8,442 bases of DNA from Bacteroidota bacterium (GTDB lineage: Bacteria > Bacteroidota > Ignavibacteria > SZUA-365): NCBI GenBank assembly GCA_023432805.1, contig JAEYUG010000110.1, positions 1 through 8,442 on the forward strand. Reading direction: 5' to 3'. Positions 1-6,415 of the stretch are shown in pieces (the first letter of the stretch is position 1; the number at the start of each line of letters is the position of its first letter). The notes beneath the pieces were generated by a model that saw only the letters and a list, made by a program, of their open reading frames with translations, searched no databases and had not been told where the DNA came from. The position numbers were made by a program, and so were the translations under genes.

Positions 1-98
1 GGCTCTCTCACGCAGGAGCACGCCTCCATCGGCATGTCTTCAATACACCACGCAAACGCGTCACGCAGCAACATGTGATTTTCACCCACCCTGAACAC
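1..98 (-). CDS. Possible N-terminal fragment of an unrecognised protein, cut by the left edge
   Basis: On the minus strand a reading frame is open from the TAG at about 115 to the window edge. It has a GTG candidate start at 98 and an ATG at 74. It would begin with VFRVGENHMLLRDAF followed by AWCIEDMPMEACSCVRE before the edge. By eye, codon third positions are mostly G or C, as in neighbouring genes. It would be the next minus-strand gene after glnS. I do not recognise a family from about 32 residues. A plus-strand frame is also open here to the TAG near 117, so the coding strand is not settled. Weak call. Confidence 0.25.
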   Translation of the reverse strand, partial: MFRVGENHMLLRDAFAWCIEDMPMEACSCVRE

Positions 99-120
99 TG
101 CCCGGTCAGACTAAGTTAGC

Positions 121-178
121 GCCTATGAGGACGTCCACCGACCTTTCAAGTGGACGAGGACGTCCACCGACCTTTCAC
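121..178. repeat. Tandem pair of single-hairpin repeat units downstream of glnS
   Basis: Two adjacent 29-bp units. The second (150-178) is intact: GTGGACGAGGACGTCCAC (150-167), a 7-bp perfect stem with loop AGGA, then CGACCTTTCAC. The first (121-149) keeps the right half, GAGGACGTCCACCGACCTTTCA, but its left arm is degenerate, so it should not fold. The unit matches the right half of the 73-bp elements at 2011, 3582 and 5282, except GAC in place of CTC before CTTTC. It starts 8 nt past the glnS stop codon, so it would form a hairpin in the 3' end of the glnS transcript. No T-run follows the stem in the direction of glnS transcription, so it is not a canonical intrinsic terminator. Confidence 0.8.
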
Positions 179-185
179 AACTTGG

Positions 186-1898
<1,713 letters not shown>

Positions 1899-1940
1899 GG
1901 TCTTTGTCGTCGGGAGGAGGTGGATTCTGATTCAACCTCA

Positions 1941-1949
1941 CAATATACG
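1941..1949 (-). promoter_or_regulatory. Putative -7/-10 promoter motif of glnS
   Basis: The minus strand reads CGTATATTG, close to the Bacteroidota -7 element (TAnnTTTG) but one base short. It is preceded by TTTC, and the same TTCCGTAnATT context occurs upstream of genes A and B. It would give a leader of roughly 35-40 nt before the ATG at 1898. No convincing -33 partner at a standard distance was found, although TTGC and TTGG sit further upstream. Confidence 0.35.
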
Positions 1950-2010
1950 GAAATCGCATGGCAATGGGGGGATGCCAATGGACGGGCGGCATCTCGCCGC
2001 CAGAATGGTC

Positions 2011-2083
2011 GGTGGACGTCCTCGTCCACCCAGCACCCACTGAACATTCGTCAAGAGTGGACGAGGACGTCCACCCTCCTTTC
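2011..2083. repeat. 73-bp double-hairpin (BIME-like) element, copy 1, between gene A and glnS
   Basis: The left hairpin is GGTGGACG-TCCT-CGTCCACC (2011-2030), followed by a 26-nt spacer (2031-2056), then the right hairpin GTGGACG-AGGA-CGTCCAC (2057-2074) and the tail CCTCCTTTC. The right hairpin is the exact reverse complement of the left, so the element is also a large inverted repeat with 19-nt perfect arms (2011-2029 and 2057-2075). Length and spacer match copies 2 and 3; the spacer differs from copy 3 at only 3 of 26 positions. It lies between the stop codon of gene A, which overlaps its right edge, and the glnS promoter region. The layout resembles bacterial interspersed mosaic elements (two REPs in opposite orientation). 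No transposase is present in the window. Confidence 0.85.
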
Positions 2084-3611
2084 ACAAGGCGATGCTGAGG
2101 GTGGCGCGGAGGATGACAAGGGACTTGTCGGGGATCGAGCGTGAATCGATGCGGTTCACCGGCGGACATTTGGTGCGGATGATGCTTCCCCACGACATGC
2201 GCGCCGTCAGATCGAGGGCGGTGGACTCGCCGATGCGGAATCCAACGCCGATTCCTGAAAACATGTGATCGCGCGCGTTCCTCTGAATGACATCCTCACC
2301 ACAGGCGTACATGTAGGAGCCGAACTCGTCGGTGTAGGCTTCCCAGCTGAGGAAGGCCTGATACCAGACGCCTCGACCGGGAGCGTGGATGAGCGCGAGG
2401 TCCACCTGGGGGAAGGTGGTGGTGCCGATACCGACGGCGGGGCGGATGATCCACGCCGATTCGGGAGCGGCGGCATCGAGCCCGATGCCGAACATGAGCT
2501 GCACGGCAAGGGATGCGCCGTAGGTCTTCGAGGGCACGTAGTAGAGTGGGATGCCGAAGTCGAAGCCGAGACGCCATCCCTCGACGCCCCGGGCGCGGTC
2601 GCGGCGGCGGAGCGCGTGTTGTTCGTCGATGTGTGTGCGCAGGGACTGGTCGAGATCGTCCGGCGCCGAGGTCGGTGATGACGGGCGCAGTTCGGGCGGC
2701 ATTGTGCCGCGGGCCGTTACCTCGCGCTTGATCTGCTGGCGGCGCAGCACGGGGTGGGACTCGAGCGCGACGTCGGTGTCGATGCCTCCGAGCAAGTTCA
2801 GCACGCCGCCGAGCAGTCCGGCGGGCGCCGCGAGCGCTGCCGCAAACAGGATCGTCTTGCCGGGATCGCTTTCCGCGAAATCGTAGTACGTTCCGGTGTT
2901 GGTGGTGTAGGCCAGGTTGGTGAGGACCACGGAGAGCGCCACGGTTGCGACGCCCCAGGAGATGAGGAATCCGTAGGTGAAGCCTGCGGTGCGCTCGTAG
3001 TGGAATCCGCGCAGATCGCGCATGGACAGCAGCACGGGGGCACCATACTGCACGCTGTCGGTCGAATCCGTCAGCTGCGGTAGCGCGATCACCATGCTGT
3101 CAGCGAGTCCGATCAGCCGCAGCGCGAGCGTGTCGCGTGCTGCTGCATCGGGCTGCAGGGTCGTTGCTGGTACGGTAACGAGGATGTGGGTGTCGTCGTG
3201 CGCGAGCGGCCGTCGCGGCAGCATGATGTTCTCGCGCACGAGGGATGCGCGCGTGGCGGCTTCCCCCTTCGGGCGGGCGACGAGGTCGCGGAGGTCGGCG
3301 TGCTCATATGTGTCGAGCACCTGGCGCAGCTGTATCGCCTGCGCGTGGGTGATGCGCACGGTGGTATCCGTCGCGCCTGTGCGCGTGATGAGGAAGGTGA
3401 GGGAGCTGTCGGTTTCGAGTGCGACGCGGGCGGAGTCGAAGGTTGGGATGTCGGGGAAGAGCCCAAAATAGAGGCGCTCGTAGGCGTCGATCGTCGGTCC
3501 CGTACGCAGACCGGCATCCTGCTGCGCCCGCACCATCGGAAGCCACCCGAGCATGCAGCAGAGGAGGAGGATCGACCGGACGGTGGACGTCTTCGTCCAC
3601 CCTGCGCACAC
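2082..3611 (-). CDS. Exported protein of unknown function with two central hydrophobic segments and a beta-rich C-terminus (paralogue A)
   Basis: Not recognised as a named family. From the GTG at 3611 the product is 509 residues. The order is: short n-region with Lys and Arg; hydrophobic signal-peptide core ILLLCCMLGWLPMV, with likely cleavage after VRA (about residue 29); a conserved N-terminal stretch containing TGPTIDAYERLYFGLFPDIP; two hydrophobic helices at about 212-233 and 253-276 (the second Gly/Ala-rich); a polar linker; then about 165 residues of alternating polar and hydrophobic beta-like strands ending in LVILRATLSIAL, as in outer-membrane barrels. The envelope location is inferred. 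The frame stays open upstream to a GTG at 3668, but that start would make a long n-region entirely from repeat sequence. The 3611 start itself lies in the repeat spacer and has no Shine-Dalgarno sequence. The TGA stop overlaps another repeat copy. Paralogue B lies directly upstream on the same strand. Confidence 0.8.
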   Translation of the reverse strand: MCAGWTKTSTVRSILLLCCMLGWLPMVRAQQDAGLRTGPTIDAYERLYFGLFPDIPTFDSARVALETDSSLTFLITRTGATDTTVRITHAQAIQLRQVLDTYEHADLRDLVARPKGEAATRASLVRENIMLPRRPLAHDDTHILVTVPATTLQPDAAARDTLALRLIGLADSMVIALPQLTDSTDSVQYGAPVLLSMRDLRGFHYERTAGFTYGFLISWGVATVALSVVLTNLAYTTNTGTYYDFAESDPGKTILFAAALAAPAGLLGGVLNLLGGIDTDVALESHPVLRRQQIKREVTARGTMPPELRPSSPTSAPDDLDQSLRTHIDEQHALRRRDRARGVEGWRLGFDFGIPLYYVPSKTYGASLAVQLMFGIGLDAAAPESAWIIRPAVGIGTTTFPQVDLALIHAPGRGVWYQAFLSWEAYTDEFGSYMYACGEDVIQRNARDHMFSGIGVGFRIGESTALDLTARMSWGSIIRTKCPPVNRIDSRSIPDKSLVILRATLSIAL

Positions 3612-3654
3612 TAAACAATCGTCAAGAGTGGACGAGGACGTCCACCCTCCTTTC
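3582..3654. repeat. 73-bp double-hairpin element, copy 2, in the leader and start of gene A
   Basis: Left hairpin GGTGGACG-TCTT-CGTCCACC (3582-3601), 26-nt spacer, right hairpin GTGGACG-AGGA-CGTCCAC (3628-3645), tail CCTCCTTTC. The TCTT loop costs one match in the large inverted repeat (a G-U pair in RNA). Read on the minus strand, the order is AAAGGAGG, first hairpin, spacer containing the GTG start at 3611, then a second hairpin inside the signal-peptide n-region (WTKTST). Confidence 0.85.
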
Positions 3655-3700
3655 CTATACGTTGTCACAGATCCCTTCGCGCTATGGTCACTGGTGCATG

Positions 3701-3709
3701 TAATGTACG
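3701..3709 (-). promoter_or_regulatory. Putative -7/-10 motif of gene A
   Basis: The minus strand reads CGTACATTA within TTCCGTACATTA, matching the glnS motif CGTATATTG and the gene B motif CGTACATTG. It lies about 90 nt upstream of the GTG at 3611 and about 33 nt upstream of the alternative GTG at 3668. A G6 tract on the minus strand (C6 at 3717-3722 on plus) sits seven bases upstream of the motif, where the promoter spacer would be. Confidence 0.35.
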
Positions 3710-3778
3710 GAAGTTACCCCCCTCTCGAACATGCAAGTCCGCACGCCGATAACGGACGGGTGGTGTCTCGCTACCTGC

Positions 3779-5311
3779 TCAATCCACGATGCGCCAGGAG
3801 AGTGTGATGCGTACGATGTGGAGGTGATACCGGCCGGGGTTGTCCGGGTCGATGGAGGTACTCCACTCGGTCAATCCGGACTCTTCGGGCGTGCCGCGGA
3901 TCACGAGCTTTGGCACCGAGAACCGGTAGGTAATATCGAGCGCGGCCCGAGTCCCGACGCGAAAACCGAGGCCGCCACCGGCAAACAGATTGTCGCCGAA
4001 CTCGGGCTGCCGCACGATGGATTCGCGCAATTCCCATCCATCGCTGGCACTCTGGTCCAGATGCTCGAGTGCGAGTCCGCCATGTATCCAGGCATCCGCC
4101 GAGAAGGAAAAGACAAATGCACCCTCGACATAGACATAGAGGGGGAACCCGGCACCGGCGCCGATGCGGTACATCCACGGACCTGCGTCGCGGCCAGTCA
4201 ACGTTCCCGCCAGATGGGCATGCACACCGATCGGCACATTGTACGATGAGATCCTGCTCTCAAAGGCGTGCATCCCGTAGTCGATACCGAGATGAACGCC
4301 GCCAACCGCCGGCGTCGTACGAAGGAAGTGCATCTGCTGTGCCTCGCGGAAACTCCGTGCTGCGAGCGTGTCGGCGGCTTCCGCAAGGCGTGGCGGCGCG
4401 AGCGCGTGGAATTCTGGTGTAGGTGGATATTGATCCGTCACCATTCCCCTGAATTCGGCCGTCGTGCGCACGGCATCCACACTGGCCGGTACGCGGGTGT
4501 CGGAGGATCCCGATGTGAGAACCGTACCTGCAGCGAGGCCTGGAAGAAAGGCGGTTGCCGCAGAGACGTACAATGAGACTGTTGCCAGCGACCAGGGATT
4601 GTTCGCGGGCCTCCGGTCCAGGTCATCGAAGAGCTGGCTGAACAGTGGGAAGGCGAACGCCATGCCAACGAGTCCACCACGAATTGCTCCCGGCCACCGG
4701 CTTGCGAGTCGTATCCGGCGGGCCGCCACGATGTCCGAAAGAACGGCGGTACGCTGCGTGGGTGCAGGAGACGGCGCGTCAGCTGTCATGTCGATCACGA
4801 GTGCATCCCGGACGCTGTCGCGCACGACGGTGACGGGTTCGAGCAGCGCGGTGCTGTCGACGACGCCCACGACGCGATGGTACCGGTCGGATGTATCGGC
4901 GAGCGCGACAACGAGGGCGATGTCGCGATCGCGCCAGCTGGTCGAGGGCAGCATGATACCGTCTCGCAGCAGGGGATGCCGCACCTTGTCGAGGGTCGTG
5001 GTCTCGAATGTCGCGAGAACGGTGCGCAGCGCGCGTGCAGTGGCGTGCTGGATTCGGAGTGTCGTATCCGAAAATCCTTTTCGTGCGACAGTGACGGTGA
5101 GGGAGCTGTCGGTTTCGAGTGCGACGCGGGCGGAGTCGAAGGTGGGGATGTCGGGGAAGAGTCCGAAGTACAGGCGCTCGTAGGCATCGATGGTCGGCCC
5201 GGTACGCAGACCCGGGTCGTTCTGCGCGACCGCCATCGGAAGCCATGCGAGCACGCACCAGAGGAGGAGGATCGAACGGACGGTGGACGTCTTCGTCCAC
5301 CCTGCGCCCAC
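3779..5311 (-). CDS. Exported protein of unknown function, paralogue B of the adjacent gene
   Basis: Not recognised as a named family. From the GTG at 5311 the product is 510 residues and has the same architecture as paralogue A. There is a signal peptide (core ILLLWCVLAWLPMAV, likely cleavage after AVA near residue 29), then an N-terminal stretch of 40 residues identical to A at 39 positions. Two hydrophobic segments follow at about 209-227 and 241-265, a linker with TDQYPPTPEFHALAPP, and a beta-rich C-terminal half from about 337. Its FAGGGLGFRVGTRAALDIT corresponds to FSGIGVGFRIGESTALDLT in A, so the two are homologous along their length although most of the sequence is strongly diverged. 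It ends in an alternating strand, HLHIVRITLSWRIVD. The frame stays open to a GTG at 5368, but 5311 gives a more normal signal peptide. B and A probably arose by tandem duplication. Envelope localisation is inferred. Confidence 0.8.
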   Translation of the reverse strand: MGAGWTKTSTVRSILLLWCVLAWLPMAVAQNDPGLRTGPTIDAYERLYFGLFPDIPTFDSARVALETDSSLTVTVARKGFSDTTLRIQHATARALRTVLATFETTTLDKVRHPLLRDGIMLPSTSWRDRDIALVVALADTSDRYHRVVGVVDSTALLEPVTVVRDSVRDALVIDMTADAPSPAPTQRTAVLSDIVAARRIRLASRWPGAIRGGLVGMAFAFPLFSQLFDDLDRRPANNPWSLATVSLYVSAATAFLPGLAAGTVLTSGSSDTRVPASVDAVRTTAEFRGMVTDQYPPTPEFHALAPPRLAEAADTLAARSFREAQQMHFLRTTPAVGGVHLGIDYGMHAFESRISSYNVPIGVHAHLAGTLTGRDAGPWMYRIGAGAGFPLYVYVEGAFVFSFSADAWIHGGLALEHLDQSASDGWELRESIVRQPEFGDNLFAGGGLGFRVGTRAALDITYRFSVPKLVIRGTPEESGLTEWSTSIDPDNPGRYHLHIVRITLSWRIVD

Positions 5312-5354
5312 TGAACAATCGTCAAGAGTGGACGAGGACGTCCACCCTCCTTTC
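5282..5354. repeat. 73-bp double-hairpin element, copy 3, in the leader and start of gene B
   Basis: Left hairpin GGTGGACG-TCTT-CGTCCACC (5282-5301), 26-nt spacer, right hairpin GTGGACG-AGGA-CGTCCAC (5328-5345), tail CCTCCTTTC. It differs from copy 2 at two positions, both in the spacer. The GTG start of gene B (5309-5311) is in the spacer, and the left hairpin encodes the WTKTST residues of the signal-peptide n-region. Confidence 0.85.
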
Positions 5355-5400
5355 CTATACGTTGTCACAGATCCCTCCGCGCTGTGGTCACTGGTGCATG

Positions 5401-5409
5401 CAATGTACG
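5401..5409 (-). promoter_or_regulatory. Putative -7/-10 motif of gene B, next to a C9 homopolymer
   Basis: The minus strand reads CGTACATTG within AACTTCCGTACATTG. Upstream of it on the minus strand is TAACTT and then a run of nine G (C at 5417-5425 on plus); copy A has six. The distance from this motif to any -33/-35 element beyond the run therefore differs by about 3 nt between the two paralogues. Motif assignment is by analogy with the glnS, folB and kinase upstream regions. Confidence 0.35.
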
Positions 5410-5474
5410 GAAGTTACCCCCCCCCTCGCGAACATGCAACTGCGGGTGCCGCTCGTTCGCTTTCGTGCTTTTTG

Positions 5475-5483
5475 CGTAGTTTG
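5475..5483 (+). promoter_or_regulatory. Putative -7/-10 motif of folB
   Basis: CGTAGTTTG ends four bases before the folB ATG. It resembles the TAnnTTTG element of Bacteroidota promoters and the motifs in front of the other genes here. If it is the promoter, transcription would begin at or next to the ATG, giving a leaderless or nearly leaderless mRNA. A GGGAG directly abuts the ATG, too close for a normal Shine-Dalgarno sequence. Confidence 0.3.
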
Positions 5484-5487
5484 GGAG

Positions 5488-5856
5488 ATGCAACAACGCC
5501 ATGTCATCCGCCTGCACAATGCCGTGTTCTACGCGTATCACGGCAATCATCACGAAGAGCGCCATCTCGGCGGCAAGTTTCACGTCGATGTCGAGATGGA
5601 AACGGATTTCACCGCCGCCGCCGCGCACGACAGTCTCGGCGAAACGGTGAACTACGAATTGGTCTACGGTCTCATCCAGGACACGCTCACGATTGAGAAG
5701 TTCAATCTGATCGAAACCATCGCGAAACGGATTGCCGACTCCGTGCTCGAGCGTTTTCCTGCTGTGCACGCAACAACGGTACGCGTACGCAAGCCGGGTG
5801 CTCCCATCAAGGGAGTGCTCGATCATGTCGAGGTGGAGGTGCATGAACGACGCTGA
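5488..5856 (+). CDS. folB: Dihydroneopterin aldolase
   Basis: Cytoplasmic enzyme of folate biosynthesis. It converts 7,8-dihydroneopterin to 6-hydroxymethyl-7,8-dihydropterin and glycolaldehyde, the substrate-supplying step for FolK. The 122-residue product is of normal family length. The motif FYAYHG is at 14-19. The four active-site residues known from the Staphylococcus aureus enzyme (Glu22, Tyr54, Glu74, Lys100) align here at a constant offset of two: Glu24 in HEERHLG, Tyr56 in TVNYELVY, Glu76 in NLIETIAKRI and Lys102 in VRKPGAPIKG. The C-terminal strand DHVEVEV is typical. The ATG at 5488 is chosen because the protein starts directly with the first beta strand and upstream in-frame sequence belongs to the leader of the divergent gene. 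It overlaps folK by 14 nt, which suggests translational coupling. It is the first gene of the plus-strand group. Confidence 0.93.
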   Translation: MQQRHVIRLHNAVFYAYHGNHHEERHLGGKFHVDVEMETDFTAAAAHDSLGETVNYELVYGLIQDTLTIEKFNLIETIAKRIADSVLERFPAVHATTVRVRKPGAPIKGVLDHVEVEVHERR

Positions 5857-6352
5857 GGGACTCCGCTGTCTCCTCGCGCTGGGCTCGAATCTCGGCGATC
5901 GCGCGGCACAGCTTTTGGAAGCCGTGCGCCGCATCGGCGCCACCGACGGCTTCCGCATGGTGGCATCGTCGTCGGTGTATGAGAGCGAGCCCTGGGGCTA
6001 TACGCCGCAGGGGAATTTCCTCAACTGTGTGATCGACATCCGCAGTACGATTCCACCCGAGGGAATGCTTGCACCGCTCAAACGCATCGAGCGGGCCATG
6101 GGACGCACGCACGCGCCACGCAACCATCCCCGCATCATCGACATTGATATCGTGCTGGCCGGTGCCGCCTCCGTGCGCACCGACGAAGTGACCATTCCGC
6201 ATCCCCGCATGGCGCAGCGCAGATTCGTGCTGCTGCCCTTGTGCGAACTCGCGCCGGATATGCGGCATCCGGTGCTCGGGGCTACGATGCTCGAACTGCT
6301 GGCCGTGTGCGGAGATATGGGCCGGGTGCGACGCACGGATATCCGGCCATGA
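5843..6352 (+). CDS. folK: 2-amino-4-hydroxy-6-hydroxymethyldihydropteridine pyrophosphokinase
   Basis: Transfers pyrophosphate from ATP to 6-hydroxymethyl-7,8-dihydropterin, the FolB product, in the folate pathway. The 169-residue length fits the family. It has LALGSNLGDR (11-20); VYESEPWGYTPQGNFLN (45-61), which carries pterin-contacting residues; GR at 87-88; and the signature PRIIDIDI (96-103), whose Asp100 and Asp102 correspond to the Mg-binding Asp95/Asp97 of the Escherichia coli enzyme. IPHPRMAQRRFVLLPLCELAP (118-138) is the usual C-terminal block. At the E. coli Trp89 position in the mobile loop the residue is Asn rather than Trp. The ATG at 5843 overlaps the end of folB and has GGAGG three bases upstream; an in-frame ATG at 5825 is less likely because it has no ribosome site. 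FolB and FolK as consecutive overlapping genes make a two-step module. Confidence 0.94.
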   Translation: MNDAEGLRCLLALGSNLGDRAAQLLEAVRRIGATDGFRMVASSSVYESEPWGYTPQGNFLNCVIDIRSTIPPEGMLAPLKRIERAMGRTHAPRNHPRIIDIDIVLAGAASVRTDEVTIPHPRMAQRRFVLLPLCELAPDMRHPVLGATMLELLAVCGDMGRVRRTDIRP

Positions 6353-6386
6353 GCCCGTCGGCGAGATGCGCCCGTCCATTGGCCGG
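6343..6386 (+). other. Inverted repeat spanning the folK stop codon (weak terminator or attenuator candidate)
   Basis: CCGGCCA (6343-6349) pairs perfectly with TGGCCGG (6380-6386). The loop is about 30 nt and the sequence TCTTTCATT follows. The T-rich tail is short and interrupted and the loop is long, so this is at best a weak terminator between folK and the kinase gene. It may be chance in GC-rich DNA. Confidence 0.2.
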
Positions 6387-6402
6387 TCTTTCATTGAAAT
6401 CT

Positions 6403-6411
6403 CGTATTTTC
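6403..6411 (+). promoter_or_regulatory. Putative -7/-10 motif of the deoxynucleoside kinase gene
   Basis: CGTATTTTC ends four bases before the ATG at 6416, the same spacing as the folB motif. ATTGG at 6378-6382 could serve as a -33 element with a gap of about 22 nt. The 63-nt folK-kinase gap is the only non-overlapping junction among the first four plus-strand genes, so an internal promoter is plausible. Confidence 0.3.
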
Positions 6412-6415
6412 AGGA

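Larger units (their letters stand above)
3396..3738. repeat. Long direct repeat, copy A (partner 5096-5441)
   Basis: Hand alignment at a constant offset of 1700 from 3396 to 3720 gives about 28 mismatches in 325 positions (about 91% identity), including 24 identical bases at the left edge and about 5 differences in the 120 bp covering the element and adjacent leader. The block covers the putative promoter, leader, 73-bp element, signal peptide and first ~40 mature residues of paralogues A and B. It ends upstream at a C-run of different length (C6 here, C9 in the partner), after which similarity fades. Downstream of the block the two genes are strongly diverged. Confidence 0.85.
5096..5441. 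repeat. Long direct repeat, copy B (partner 3396-3738)
   Basis: Partner of the block in front of gene A. Similarity starts abruptly at GGTGAGGGAGCTG (5096) and ends after the C9 run and the sequence CGAACATGCAA, which continues with small indels relative to the A copy. The copy includes the divergent promoter side facing folB, but not the folB motif itself. Confidence 0.85.

Noticed and set aside
121..178. CRISPR-like tandem repeats
   Set aside because: Only two units with no spacers between them and no cas gene; the dispersed hairpin copies elsewhere explain them better.
2011..2083. Repeat hairpins as ordinary intrinsic terminators
   Set aside because: On the minus strand, in the direction of gene transcription, no T-run follows the stems; two copies also lie at gene starts, not ends.
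3609..3668. Starts of A and B at the upstream GTG codons (3668 and 5368)
   Set aside because: They would give a 31-residue n-region encoded wholly by leader and repeat before the hydrophobic core, unusual for a signal peptide. The downstream GTGs were preferred, but the upstream starts are not excluded.
3731..4249. Plus-strand open frame of 172 codons at the 3' end of gene B
   Set aside because: It lies mostly antisense to B, has no recognisable motif, and B is supported by its homology with A.
4464..5183. Plus-strand open frame of 239 codons within gene B
   Set aside because: Ser/Arg-rich antisense shadow. Part is mirrored opposite gene A only because of the near-identical block.
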